This document shows, one piece after another, positions 47,832 to 61,204 of a stretch of 64,000 nucleotides of DNA. The notes beneath the pieces are model-generated. The model saw nothing but the letters and a program-made list of their open reading frames with translations. It had not been told where the DNA came from and did not search any database. Within the stretch, counting starts at the first letter, position 1, and each line of letters opens with the position of its first letter. The stretch covers positions 41,474,001 to 41,538,000 of the forward strand of contig CM067557.1 in the NCBI GenBank assembly GCA_034509755.1. The letters are read 5' to 3'. The stretch is from Anisodus tanguticus (lineage: Eukaryota > Streptophyta > Magnoliopsida > Solanales > Solanaceae). The position numbers were made by a program, and so were the translations under genes.

Positions 47832-50309
47832 AGACTATTCAAACAACTATATTGTCTTCAATCAATTTTCATTCATTTCAAGCATGAAAGAATTAATTCG
47901 TTCCATTAATAAAGTTATAATTTTTCATTATATGTAAGTTTAAATCGATCAAACCGTGATTACCGACATAGCGTAACACAAAAATCGAAGTAAAACTTAA
48001 AACCACTGAATCATATGGAACAATTTGATATGCTAATAGTAAAAATCGAATGAAAATAAAAATTACCAAATCGATATTTTTAAAAGCGTGCCGTACCAGG
48101 AACACCCAAAGTGAGTTGGTATTGTGAGTAACAAATGAAGAATTCAAAGTTCTTTTATATCTCTAGCAATTTCTCTCTCTGTTAATTTTTTTATTTGAGG
48201 AATCTCAGATGTGTTGGAGTTGATGCTTGCCACTATCCATCAAAGCCAGATATTTTTGGTGGCAATAAATAATTATTACTCTCACATTAATTTATGATTT
48301 ACCAACTTTTTCTCCCTTAATTTAACTCCAATATTATTAAACAATTCTCTTGAGGCTCTCTTAATAAGATCAGAACTAAACTTGCATTACAAATAATCAA
48401 GTTTAAGTTCAAGACGATTTATATTTAGTCTTTGTTCGTAGAAATTAGATTTAGTAAACTCTTTTACCAAATTTATCAGCATATTAAACAATATTTTAGA
48501 GCACGTAGTTCTCTGATATCAATTATATTATGATATGTGTTTACTCGTAAATCGGTACAATAGAATTTTACACGGGTCAAGAATACGTGTGTCTCAAGTG
48601 ATTGAATTAGCAAATAAATCAATAAATAATTCTAGAAAATATTGAATATCAAAGCTAGGTTAGAATGTAGTTAGCCTGGAAGAAGCTTCGCGATACGGCC
48701 TCTGGGCTAGGTGATTCCAATAGTATGAAAGCACAAGTATTGAGACAAATAGTGAAAACAGAGAATTAGTATTGTAATATCTTGAATATAATGCATCTAC
48801 AATGAGTTAATACTTAATTTGTCCTATTTATACTTGAACTAATGGGTACACATTCCATGAATTATGCCCCTAATAATATCAATACATAAATGTTGTAATA
48901 ATCGAATAATTAGTGTTTTCCTAAATTTCTTTAACGTATTCTTGGAAGGTGTATAGTCAGAAAAGTAACGGTCGCCCGTTTGATTCGAACAGAACCCCCG
49001 GTCCTTCTGCTTTTCGGTACCTGTGATTCTCTAGTGCTCCCGATGCAAATCCAACACTATCGGTCGTACTGAAAGCTAATTTGGATCCGACTCATCTCTT
49101 CCTACTACATGTCATGACATAATTCGTTCATCGGTTAAATACGAATTTTGCCCGATAAAATATGATATATAAACTATTTGTACAGAATGTTATATATTTA
49201 AGCGTCTTATGAAAAAATAATAAAACAATGACAAACATATCTTCTTTACATCAATACTAGGAGTATGGTATTTTTCTTTACCAAATGCAAAAAACCTTAT
49301 TTTGTTGGCTTCAAAATTGATAATTTCCTCTCTTTGGTTAGCGACTAACTGGCTATTTCACCTTAAAGTAATAAGATTAAAACTTAATACCTATTGGAAA
49401 AGACTACATTCATGGCTAGTTAGTACGGATACATAAGCTCCAAAAGAGGGGAGGGGGGGGGGGGGGGGGGGGAAACAATAATCAAATACTTAATAAGAAG
49501 ATGTACTAGACTACGTTATATGATTTAGGAGAAAAGATTCTAATATTTACATGAAACTTTAACTTTAAATAATTAGACGTCTATGTATCTAATTAATTAT
49601 ATTAATTCTCTGTTGTCTTTGGAGAAGTATCAGGCGAGGTATGGTTCGGAAAATTAAATAAAATGTATTTTTAATTAACTATCATCCTCTTAAAGAAATA
49701 TTTAATAACTTTGACATGTATATTGCAATGAGAACAAGGGGGGGGGGGGGGGGGGGGGGAGTCCATGAATAGTACAATACGATTTTCAAAATTATAGTTC
49801 GGTAATTTTGATTTAACAATTTTAAAGTACTAGTATACTATTACGTACCAAAGGCGGAGCTATGTGGACGGTTGGGGGTCATTGGACCACCATTAATGTC
49901 GAACTTTTTTTGTTTGTTTATATATACCTTGAAAAATGATTATATATATAGTATTTGATTAGCCACTTGATTCGCAAAGGCTGGTAGGGGGCACCCATTG
50001 AGTTTGCCGCTTAAGTGTTGTTTGTGTTAGATAACCCGACTTCGATTCTTAACTCTAGCAATATCTTAATTTTTTTTTGATGATGCATAGTGCCTCCCGC
50101 CACCTTCAAATTTCGAATTTGCCTCTGAGCATTATCATAGCAAATTAGTTTGACATGGTTTGATATTTTTAAGTTTAATTTTTGTGTGTCGTATGATATT
50201 AAATCGATAACTATGAATTATTCTATTTCTATCCGTATTACAATTAATAAATGTTAAATTTACCAAATATACATGAGATATATTTGGTATATTGGATGGT
50301 CACGGTTTG
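47831..50309. other. Intergenic region with two long G runs
   Basis: No gene. Two homopolymer G runs lie at 49453-49472 (20 G) and 49738-49759 (22 G). A less AT-rich stretch at 48660-49140 looks like an unclassified repeat or LTR but has no partner copy in the window. Confidence 0.45.
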
Positions 50310-53300
50310 TGTAACATTATTGTACAAGGTTTTGTATAGTTGTAGTGTACCTTAATTAGTCTTGTACTCTTACCATAATTGTATAGTTCATCTCCAAATA
50401 GAATAAGATTTTAGGAGTAGAATAGGAATATGATTCTTCTATTATGGAAATATGTAACTTGTATAAATAGTCTTTCAATTAATGAAAATAATCAAGGGAT
50501 TATTTATTTCATGGTATCAGAAGTCTAGGTCAAACAAAAATTTCTCTCACAAATTCTTGTTGTTATTCTCGGCCAAGACCAACCCTCTTCCTCGAGTTTG
50601 CCATTTGTTCTTCCGCTCTCCAAATCTCTCTTCCAAATCCCTCTATCACCTATTGTTCTTTCGTTATATCTACGTCAAAGAACACGTTTCACCTTGCCCT
50701 TGTTGTTTCTAACATCAAGAATCATATCCCCCTAATTCTTGAAATAGAAAACGTCCAATACGCGATGTGTGCCGAGTTGTTCAAAATTCACACTCGTTCG
50801 CATCAAGTCATCCATCACATAATCCCTGCGGTTCCTGAGGATACGGAGGTACCTAAACGCGAGGATGATCCTAAGTTATGGACAACACTTGATGCCACCG
50901 TACTTCAGTGGATTTATTCTACTATCTCTACCGACCTATTGCAGACGATTATTGAGACAGACGCTACGGCGATGGCTGCATGGGATAGACAGCGTGACAT
51001 ATTCCAGGATAATCAAAATTCCAGAGTTGTTACCCCTGCACAGGATTTTTCTCACGTCAACATGGAAAATTTCCAGAACGTTTCAGCATATTGCAAAAGG
51101 TTGAAGGAATTGGCGAACCAACTCCGCAACGTTGGTGCGCCAGTTAGTGAAGATCGTCTTGTTTTACAGATGGTTGCTGGCCTATCCGAGGCCTATAGTG
51201 GCGTTGGAACTCTCATTCGTCAAAGTAATGCTCTTCTAAGGTTCTAACAAGCCCGATCCATTCTTACCTTGGAAGAAGCCGGTTTGGCTAAAAAGGCGGC
51301 TACTAATGCTAGTCCCGTGGTCATGATGACTTCCTCCACTAGTCCTCAAAATTTTGGTGACAATTCGAACCAAAACTGATCTCACGGGGGCAGCAAGAAT
51401 GGCCAGGAAAATAATGGAAAAAGACGCGGGGGCAAACGCGACGGCTCAGGCAGCAATCACGGTGGCTAAAACAGTGGCAGTGGACCCCATCCCGATTACA
51501 GTGGGCCACCGACCCACTGGTCTCAGCCTTGGGCCTCTGGGTCATGGGCTTGGACCAGTGGACAGTGGCCCTACGGCCCAACTCCACAACATTTTCCAGC
51601 ATCTGGCCAGTGGACTTCCCAGCAGCCTTGACGGCCCACTGCCCACTGGCCTAGTAATTCCAATTCTAGCAGTTACGGCCCAGGACAACCCAGTTCTGGA
51701 ATTCTTGGGCCCCGGCCTCCGCAAGCTCACCACGCAGCAGGCCCCACTCAGACCGATATCGAGGCCGCGATGCACACACTTGGTTTGACTCAACTGGACC
51801 CGAATTGGTATATGGACATCAGTGCCACTACCCACATGACATACGACTCATGTACTCTCTCGTCTTATTCCAATTTGAGCAACCCTCGCGGTATAACTAT
51901 TGGTAATGGTAATTCTGTTCCAATTCGTGGTTATGGTCATAAAACATTATCTCTCCCTCATCCACCTCTTATCTTGAAAAATACCCTACACGCCCCCAAA
52001 TTGATTAAAAACTTAGTCTCCGTCCGTAAATTCACTACTGACAATTCTGTTTCTATTGAATTTGATCCATTTGATTTCTCTGTGAATGATTTCAAGACGG
52101 GGAGTCCTCTCATAAGGTGTGATAGTAGGGGAGATCTTTATCCTATCACACCCAGTTCCGGGCCATCGAGTCCAGCCTTGTCATCCGCCTTTGCAGCCAT
52201 TTCTCCTTCCTTGTGACATGCTCGTCTTGGTCATCCGGAATCATCTATTTTGTCGTCATTAAATAAAAATAGTTTTATTTCATGTAAGGGTACAAATAGT
52301 ACTCCAATTTGTCAGTCTTGTTCTCTAGGGAAAATTATTAAATTGCCATTTGTAGATTCAAAATCTCATACTCTAATGTCATTTGATATTATTCATAGCG
52401 ACTTATGGACATCTCCCGTTCTTAGTTCTCTGGGTCATCGGTATTATGTTATATTTTTGGATGATTACTCTAAGTTTTTATGGACGTTTTCGATAGCAAA
52501 AAAATCTCAAGTTTTTTCCATCTTCTTAAAATTTAGAGCATTCATTAGAACCCAATTCGACCGCGAAATCAAAAATATTCAATGTGATAATGGCAAAGAA
52601 TATGACAATTGGGAGTTTCTGGAATTCTGTGCTAATAAAGGAATCAATTTTCATTTTTCGTGTCCTCATACGTCTTCACAAAATGGGAAAGTCGAACGTA
52701 AAATTCGTTCCATAAATAACATTGTCCGTACGTTATTAATTCATGCTTCCGTACCCCCGTCTTTTTGGCATCATGCTCTCCAAATGGCTACCTATCTCCT
52801 TAACATAATTCCTTCCAAAGGTTTGACATATTCTTCCCCCCTTCAAATTTTATATAATAAAATTCCGTCATATTCACATCTTCGGGTTTTTGGGTGTTTA
52901 TGTTATCCGTTATTCCCATCCACCACAATTAACAAACTTCAGGCCCGGTCTACTCCGTGTGTGTTTTTGGATTTTCCATCCAATCATCGTGGCTACAAAT
53001 GCTTTGATTTATCCTCTAATAAAATCATCATTAATCGCCATGTCATTTTTGATGAATTCCAATTTCCATTTTCTAAAGGTCATACTCCCGTGCCTAGTTC
53101 GTATAATTTTTTGGATGATAATATATCCTCGTATGTTATTCAGCATTTTTTGGACGTATACCACACCCAAAATTCTCCAGCGGGCCCACTGCGCGCTGGC
53201 CCCACTGGTTCGTCACCCCCTGCCTCTACCAGTACCACCAATGGACCAGTTCCAGCGATTGGGCCAGTCCAGCCCAGTCTGGAACGGGTCCAGTCACTGC

Positions 53301-54048
53301 TCCAGATTATCGAGTTGGGCCAGCAGGCCCACTGCCTGCTGGCCAGTCCGTCCCGAACCCAGCTAATTCCCAAAATCCGTCCAATTCTCCCTCGAGTTAT
53401 AGACTGGTCACTCGTAGTCAACGAGGTGTTTTAAAACCAAAACGATATTTTAATTTACATTCTAATGTCCCTAAATCCCCCTTACCCCGTAATCATGTGT
53501 CTGTCTTAAATGACCCGAATGGAAAATTGCTATTGATAATAAGACGCGGGAGTTGGTACCCCCGTCCATCTGGTATTAATATTATCATGGATATGTGGAT
53601 TTTTGCTCATAAGGAGAACTCGGATGGTTCATTTGCTCGACATAAGGCGCGACTTGTGGGTGATGGTAAGACTCAGCATGTTGGTGTAGATTGTTGTGAG
53701 ACATTTAGTCCGGTAGTCAAGCCGGCTACTATTCGCATGGTGCTAAGCTTGGCTCTGTCGAAGGCATGGCCTATTCATCATTTAGATGTAAAGAATGTTT
53801 TCCTACATGGGGATCTCAAGGAGACAGTCTATATGCATCAGCCATTGGGATTCAGGGATCCCAAACATCCCCATCATGTCTGTTTATTAAAGAAGTCCTT
53901 ATATGGGCTTAAGCAGTCTCCCCGGACCTGGTATACAAGGTTTGCTGACTATGTTTCGATTATTGGGTTAACTCACAACAGGTCAAATAATTCATTGTTT
54001 ATCTACCGTCGTGGTTCGTCCTTGGCCTACATTCTGTTGTATCTTTAG
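50310..54048 (+). mobile_element. Ty1-copia retrotransposon, 3'-truncated
   Basis: Left LTR about 50310-50511 (TGTAACATTATTGTACAAGG at its start), then primer-binding site TGGTATCAGAAGTC. Gag about 50690-51350 (FKIHTRSHQVIHHIIPAVPE; RLVLQMVAGLSEAYSG) with TAA at 51245-51247. Protease site is changed to YMDISATTHMT. The frame 52250-53434 is open for 394 codons and carries the integrase core: CQSCSLGK, HSDLWTSP, CDNGKEYD and NGKVERKIRS supply the D, D and E residues. Reverse transcriptase runs from 53497 (CETFSPVVKPATIR, LDVKNVFLHGDL, YGLKQSPRTWY) and breaks off at AYILLYL, before YVDD, at 54048. No right LTR, so the 3' part is deleted. Confidence 0.87.
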
Positions 54049-55092
54049 AAGATGACTCAGGTGAGATCCAATTTTTATTTCTTTTCTTGTTTTCTCTGAG
54101 AAGAAAGATGAACAGATAAATCTGATAGAACTACGTCAAAATAATCACATTTATTGGTAGATGAAAATAATGTTATCTTATGGCTGGACTATTGATAGAA
54201 ACACTTGTCACCATTTAATTTAATTTATGTACTCCTAAAAATTAAATATTTTTCACTTTATTTAATAATTAATACTTTGAAGTTGGACTAGAAGATGGAG
54301 TTGTGTTTGGTTATACTTTTGTAAAGGAGAGAAGAGAATATTTTATTTGAAATTATGAAGATGGAGCTGGAAAAGATGTTATCATAACCTGTTTTTTAAA
54401 TTTGGAATCCTACTTCAAATTTGAAATTTTCATGACCAAACACTAATTTTAAATAAAGTGAAAAGTTATTCCAGAAAAAAAATGAATAATTTTTATTGCC
54501 ATACGGGTCCATAAAACCATTTATTACTCTTAATAAGATGGATTATTAATAAAATTGTCATTATCAACCTACTAGACATTTATTAAATTTAAATTAGGAA
54601 TGTATCTGAGTTTCTGCTGTCTGGGTCTTTAATTTTTTTACTTGAAATATTCTTTTGTGCAATTGTTCATATTGTGAAGGCAACAAACTTGTTAGAAATA
54701 CTTGTTCTCAACAACCAGCAGTATGTACCATATGGGATTTCAAGTCGATAATAATATACTGTAATCTTTTTTCAAAAGACATAATCATTTTAAACTCTTA
54801 ATTGAAATAGTCATACGTATATTTCAACATGGTAGAAAGCAGGTTGCTTTTAGCTTTTTTGCCTTATCTTTTATTTATTTTTACTGGGATTCCAATCCTC
54901 TAAAGGATTGAAACCTATACGTTGATTCACAATTTTTTTTGAATTGTATGCATCAAAAACCACATGTACAGTGCAATTACTATGGGAGGTAGAAGATCCA
55001 TCATAAATTATCTGCTTGCCCCAAAATAATATGGACCAATAGAAAATTTCATTTCCGGACAAGCAGATCATTTATGATATTGAAATCAATTT
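54049..55092. other. AT-rich intergenic region, no gene recognised
   Basis: Follows the broken copia end. No coding signal and no clear repeat partner found. Confidence 0.35.
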
Positions 55093-55100
55093 ACATTCAT

Positions 55101-55924
55101 TAGGGGTGGGCAAAAGGTTCGGAGAACCGAAAAAAACAAACCGAACCGGCTGTTCAGTTCAGTTTTTATTCGATTTTAAAAAAAAAAAATTGAGAAATCA
55201 AACCGAATCAGGATTTAATGATTCTGTTAGGTTTTTTAATTTTGGATACGAACCGAACAGAAAAACTGAATTAAATATGTAATTAATCTTATTTTTTATT
55301 TTAGGCTACTACTATCTCTTGAATCATAGCCATTGAAGCCAATCTATGAAGCTTTTATGGAAGTCTAATGCGACATGAACTTGATTAACATATCACGAAA
55401 GCATTGACATAAAATGTAGGGAGAGAAAGTAGTTGTAAATTGGTAAAACTTTAAATGGGCATAACTCTGCGCTTGAATGTCCGTTTTACCCGATTTTTTT
55501 TTTGCGTATTTTTTCGAGATGCGGCCGGTCAAACACCACAAGGCGGTTTGGCGCCGCCAATTTTTACGAAAACGTCCGTTTTTTCAATCAATTTGTGTTT
55601 TCCCCCAAATCGGTTTTTAATTTTCTTTTTTCTTTAGTAAACATCTCACGATACACATAGATTTCAATGTCGAAATTTCATGGTAGTGTAGGTGTGAATG
55701 TCAATTTCAGGTTTGAAAATTCAATTTTTTAAAAAAAAAAAATTCTCTGACCCGACCCGACCCACTAAAAAAAATCGATATAATCTGATACGTTCGGCGA
55801 TATAAACCGAACATACCGATTTTTTTAGAAAAAAGTTTCAGCTTTTTTAAAAAAAAAATAATTTTTATTCGGTTCATATTTTTCGAATACAAAATCGATA
55901 TGAATCGATATACGCCCACCCCTA
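55101..55924. mobile_element. Small hAT-type non-autonomous element
   Basis: Ends TAGGGGTGGGC (55101) and GCCCACCCCTA (55914-55924) are perfect 11-base inverted repeats. Flanking octamers ACATTCAT (55093-55100) and ACCGTCAT (55925-55932) match at six of eight positions, consistent with an aged 8-base target duplication. Subterminal regions repeat AACCGAAC/GTTCGG-type motifs on both sides, as in hAT elements. No transposase. Confidence 0.7.
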
Positions 55925-56016
55925 ACCGTCATCAAAAATGTATTTGGTCTATGAAAAATAATACTCACACTAAAGAGACGTGTCGAGATATACCATAGTA
56001 ATTAGCTTGAATAAAG

Positions 56017-59000
56017 TAGGGGTGGCCAGTGGGCCGGGCTCGGGTCTGGCGGGCCGGGTCTGGCGGTGTCGGGGTCGGGGCGGGACGGGAGAAGGGGCGG
56101 GGTCGGGTCTGGCGGGCTCTGGCGGGGTCGGGTCTGGCGGGACTGGAGCAAGTCCCGTCGGGCTCGGGTCGGGGCGGGCTCGAGTCGGGGTCGGGCTCGG
56201 ATCGGGATATGGCGGGTTTTTTTTTTTTTTTAAAAATAACATATGTATAAAAAAAACTCAATAAACAAAACAAGATAGTGTAATAAAAACATCCCAAGGC
56301 TGTTTTTGTGCCTCTTATATTATTTAATAGACATATGATTTTTTTGTAATACAAATACAATTGTCTAAAATCTAAATTGCAACTTTGTGGTGTTGTCCAA
56401 AAGTTACAAATTACATAATAAAATTACAATTAAAAAAATTACATTCTCAAAAAAACCTGTTCTAATTGCTTGATGATTTCATGTGGTTCTTCGGTTGGAA
56501 TTGGTATTTGTTGGTCAAATTGATCTACGTCGCTTCCACTACCTTCGGTTAAGATTTCGTTGTAGTTTTCATCATCTTCTTCGTTGATCTCCGGTTGACC
56601 GCACCTTCTCCGCTCCGCTCGTATCCAATCTCTGAATAATACGCAATTTCCAAGTCATCTCCGGCTAATGAGTGTCTGTGGTCTCCTATTTGATATCTGC
56701 TGCGAAAAAGCGCTTTCGAGACGCGGTTGACGACGCTTGAATGTTCAAAACATCTCGAGCCATCATTGAAAGTGTCGGAAAGGTCTTCTCATTCCCCCTC
56801 CAAGTATTTCGGCAAGTCTTCATGTCCATCTTCATTGATAACTTCTTGATACGGTACAGAATCCCGCAAAACAAAAATATCCAACTCGCTAATTTGGTTA
56901 GTAGTAGAGGTACGGCCGCACATTCTATTTCGAGGCTTTCAATACTAGCCGCAGAAACAAGATGTCTTTTGTGAGGTTGTGTTGAAGATGAAGAAGATGG
57001 TATGGAAGCCGGTAAGTTACTAGCATTTTCTTGTTGATAAAATCTATATATATTTTTGCATTGGTGTTCTACGCTAGACAATACTTCTTCTTTAGTTTGT
57101 TCAATAGGTGGTGGGTGATTTAAATTTTTGGGACTTGGAGGTGGTAGTACTTCTATACAATCGTAAATAGTTTCAATTAGTGATTTTGTACCTTCTATTT
57201 TAATAGTAGGATTTAATACAGAACCAATAATATAAATAGAGGGAATAGGAATAAAATATTTTTTTATTTTGACAAACATTTTTTTAATAGCTGCCTTATA
57301 AGCTGGTTTTTCCATATATTCACTAAGTAATAAAAATATTAGAGTTATATAAAATAACATAGTTGAAATAGTAGGATAATATATACCGGAAAATTCTTTT
57401 GTTGCTTGAAAAAATTTCTCTAAAAATACAATAAGTTCGGAAATTTTTTCCCAATCACTATCTAAAATCATATCAGCTGGCTTTTTATTATGAGAGTTAA
57501 AAAATAAAGTTATAGGTAATTTATAGTCATAAGCAACAAGTAGTTGCTCGTATAATGAATTCCACCTAGTGGATACTTCTTGTGGAGTTTTTCTAAAAGG
57601 TAGTTGGCAATCATGACAAATTTTTTTATATTCTTTTCTACGTTGTACTTTATTACTTTTAAAAATAAAGTTTATAGCAAATTATATTTTACTAAGAATG
57701 TCTTCAAAAAGTGATAGACCATCCTTTACAATTAAGTTATATATATGGCACGCGCATTTTATATGAAAATGGTCTGGAAAAGACGGAGTTAAACTATTTT
57801 TTAAAATTGTAATTGCGTAATTGTTACTAGAAGCGTTATCTAATGTAATAGTCATAATTTTATCGGTAATTCCGTAATAATCGCACACTTGATAAATATT
57901 TTCTGCAATAAAAGTACCAGTGTGCCTATCATCTATATATCTATACGCTAAAATACGTTTTTGCATAGACCATTTATAATCTATCCAATGACAAGTTACG
58001 GTTAAATAATCATGGCCGTTAGTACTACGACCTATATCGACGTGATGGATACTTTGCCATTAAAATGATATAATGAAAAACGTAAATATTGTTGTGATAT
58101 TCATGCGCGAATTTAAATACATCTCTCTTAACAGTTGATCTAGGAAAACCGTTAAAAGCGGGATTATATATATCTCTAATGTAATGAATAAAACCGGAGA
58201 TGAAGGAAATGAAAAAGGCAAACCCTCCACAAACAACTAATTTTGATATTGCTTCCCTATCTCTATGTTTATTGTATTTAGAGCCTACAATTCCCCCGTC
58301 ATAGGGTTAATTTGACCACAGTACTTGGTCCCGGACGATATCAATATGTGAACCTTGTCCCGATGGAGCGGGCGTTTGCGCACCCGGTTTTGAAGCCTGG
58401 TATTGGGCATACCTAGCTGGATGAGCACTTACTACGTGTCTAATTAAACCCCCGTCCCACCGTGACCTTTTTCGCTTTAAATTTTAAAACATTTTTACAA
58501 ATTTTACATATGGCTACTTGATTCTCTACGTCCCTATCAAAAAATGTCCATGCATCGATTTTAATGGTCGTTTTTTGGACCTCGTCTCATACTAGGGGGA
58601 ATATGAGGTATTTCGGTTGAAGGTGCACTAGTGGGTGTGTTGTCATCAACATTAGTGGGTATATCATCTAGATCATCGTCTAAATTAAAGTCTTCTTGAG
58701 TTCCGGAAAATAGCTCCTGGTCTAAATCTAATGGTATTGTAGGAAAATGTTGAGTATCAACAAAATCATCATGTGTAGGAATAAGATGACTAGAAGAAGT
58801 ACCCTTGCCCCGGTTGCCCTACTAGAAGAAGCACCCTTACCCTTACCCTTAAACATACCTTTTAATCCTTTCATTTTAATTATGATAATAAATAAATAAT
58901 TAAAGACAATAAAATTAAGTGATCTAAACTAAATAAACAGACAATAATAATTTAATGAAGGAACGAATGTACCAAACGCCGACGTAACGTCGACGTGTAA

Positions 59001-59559
59001 TCGAGAGGTTGAAAATTGAAACTTTGCTCGATGGAAGATCCTCAAGCTAGTTGCCAACTTCACTACCAATTCCCAAATGAATAAATAAAATTGAATATTT
59101 AGCAAACAATGTAGAATTGTAGAGAGATATATTGAGAAATTAGAGAGATTGTAGGAAGATTTGTGAGAAAGATGAAGAGAAAATGAGTTATTTATAGTTG
59201 AAAAATTGGGTTAAAGTGTAAATATAATAACTTATGGGTTAAAAATAAATATTAAGGGGTAGGGGGTTGGGGGAGGGGGGGGGGGCTAAAATGGCCGTTG
59301 GTGCAACGGCCATTTTTGCAAAGGGCGAGGGCGGGGTCGGGGTCGGGGCGGGCTCGGGTCTCGCGGGCCTGGGGCGGGCTCGGGTCTCGCGGGCCTGGGG
59401 CGGGCTCGGGTCTCGCGGGACGAGACATCGTCCCGTCCCGAGTTCGAGTCCCGCCCCCGTAATTTTTTTTTTTTTTGGGCGGGGTCGGGGCGGGACCGGG
59501 GCGGGCTCGGGACGGGCTCGGGTCGGGGTCGGGCTGTCCCGGCCCACTGGCCAGCCTTA
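56017..59559 (-). mobile_element. hAT transposon with 8-base target duplication and GC-rich arms
   Basis: Perfect octamer GAATAAAG on both sides (56009-56016 and 59560-59567). The outer 22 bases of the two ends are inverted repeats matching at 20 positions and sharing TGGCCAGTGGGCCGGG. Inside each end is a very GC-rich arm (about 56030-56215 and 59320-59545) built from CGGGTC/CGGGCTCGGG repeats. The right arm has a 26-base unit repeated nearly three times (about 59349-59420). The central 2.4 kb is AT-rich and encodes a broken transposase on the minus strand. The ends and perfect duplication point to a fairly recent insertion. Confidence 0.92.
56439..58874 (-). pseudogene. hAT transposase pseudogene (BED zinc finger type)
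   Basis: From ATG 58874 (MKGLKGMFKGKGKGASSSRA) the minus strand carries an N-terminal BED-finger half (AWTFFDRD...AICKIC, about 58555-58490). The catalytic domain follows (DYLTVTCHWIDYKW, HTGTFIAENIYQVCDYYGI, TLDNASSN, about 58010-57830). It ends with the C-terminal dimerisation region (GNEKTFPTLSMMARDVLNIQ, STAS, about 56780-56700). The natural tail (YQIGDHRHSLAGDDLEIAYY) lies in another frame from about 56695, and the last stop is TAA at 56439-56441. At least three breaks (near 58450, 58310 and 57660) plus the late frameshift prevent a full protein. Two blocks remain open: 57682-57966 and 56686-57471. The order of domains identifies the Ac/RICESLEEPER-like hAT group. Confidence 0.85.
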
Positions 59560-59567
59560 GAATAAAG

Positions 59568-60867
59568 TCATCTATAGGTCAAAGTAAGTAGGTAAAGACT
59601 AGTGACATTTTATGTTCTTTTATATAAATTTTTCTTTTCTTTTGAAGGGTTGGTGAGGTTAATGAATAGATACGCTTGTAATCAGAATTGTGTTGATAAA
59701 GTAAGCATATATTGTTGGAGAGTCGAATGAAAGTGAAGTGAATTTTTAGTTTATTCACAATTGAAACTTATTGTGCTCTACAAATTGTAGTTGTCTAAGT
59801 TTGGCCAAAAGGTTGTGGTTGTTGAAAATAGACTATTTGAGGGACATGTTGAGTGTGGGGCTATATAAGTTGGTTGGTAGTGACAAATCAAAGTAAAAAT
59901 ACGTGGTTTATATTATATTGAATTGACAGCAAGTGGAATTTGACATGTCACTTGTAATGATTATAATAATACATATAATAAAATGTCAAATTTTGGTCAA
60001 CTAACAAATGTTGGTTACATTTAGGCTGCGTTTGGTAGGAAGGAATATGTTTTTCTCAAAAACATTGTTTTAGAAAATAAATAATTCTCTTAATTATTTT
60101 TTGATATTTGGTTAATAAGCGAAAAATGTCATCCAAAACCATTATATACTATAATTTAGACAAACAATCTGAAGAGAGTGTGAGGTGGGGTTTATAGATA
60201 TTATTTTTCATACTTTCATTAGGAAGTCATGATTTTTTTGGAGAGGGATAATTTCTTTTTAAAAAACTATTTTGAACCAATCGAATTTGAAAAATTAAAA
60301 AATCTTTTCCTCCATATCAAAGACACCCTTAGTGTTACTTGTGGTGATTAACTTCTAATTTGGAGAATATTTGTATTACTAGTTTGTTTGACAAACCTGA
60401 TCAGGACTGCTTTGGTTACTGAAAAATTTTTGGTTTGATTTCTAGAAAACGAAAATCTGATTTAATCCTTTTGAGTTTTTTTTAAAAAAAAAAATAAAAA
60501 AATCAACGGATAGGAATTTTTTCATTTTCAAGGCTCGAAATCAAATTTGAATTTGGGGGATTTTAAATTTTAAAAAATCCAAGGTCTTATAATTACAACA
60601 TACAAGCTCTAGGTAGAGAGACCTCTATCTGCATATACTCATTTTTTTTGTATGTACTATGAAAAAAACATTAACGTAACTACAATATACTCGAATTCAT
60701 GTCCAATGCATGATATAACAATTCCACAAACAAATTTTAGCATCACAGTAGCTAAAATGTGAACTCGAAACTTTAAACTTCACTTGAAAGGCACAATAAA
60801 AATACAAGAAAAGAGAAGACAAATTTAACGGAATAGAACAATTACAATTATTAAAACCTAACTTAAC
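59568..60867. other. AT-rich intergenic region
   Basis: No gene recognised. GGCTGCGTTTGGTAGGAAGG at about 60024 and CCATATCAAAGACACCCTTAG near 60312 look like the ends of a small unclassified MITE. Confidence 0.35.
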
Positions 60868-61040
60868 AATTTACTATTGATGACTCGACGAATCATAGAC
60901 TCTTCAAGAAATATTCTCTAGCCACATCATTGCATAATAAGAATTAAGTGCATCGAACTGTCCTTTTATAAGATTCACACTGATCATCCAATCAACAAGT
61001 CAATGAAACAATTCCGTTAAAGCTACTCCTTTGAACTCTT
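60868..61040 (-). repeat. Partial duplicate of the 3' end of the VAPYRIN-like gene
   Basis: This stretch resembles 61048-61255. Shared blocks in order include CAATTTA.TATTGATGACTC, GCATAATAAGA and TTAGTGCATC, ACACTGATC.. CC.AATCAACAAG and AAAGCTACT, then GAACTCTTGA. Read on the minus strand its right edge gives SRVQRSSFN, a diverged copy of SRVHRSSFD at the C terminus of the gene. So the last few codons and the 3' UTR were tandemly duplicated. Confidence 0.6.
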
Positions 61041-61204
61041 GATTTATATAGCAATTTATTATTGATGACTCAACATATCCTAGAATCTTTTGAAAATTTT
61101 CACTAGCCAAATTATATGTTGATTGACTTGTGCATAATAAGAGCTTAGTGCATCAAGTTGTTCTTTTGTAAAATCTACACTGATCTCCCGAATCAACAAG
61201 AAAA

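Noticed and set aside
55965..56360. Open frames in the GC-rich hAT arms (also 59239-59560) rich in Pro, Arg and Gly
   Set aside because: They come from CGGGTC repeats and are open on both strands, as expected from base composition, not coding.
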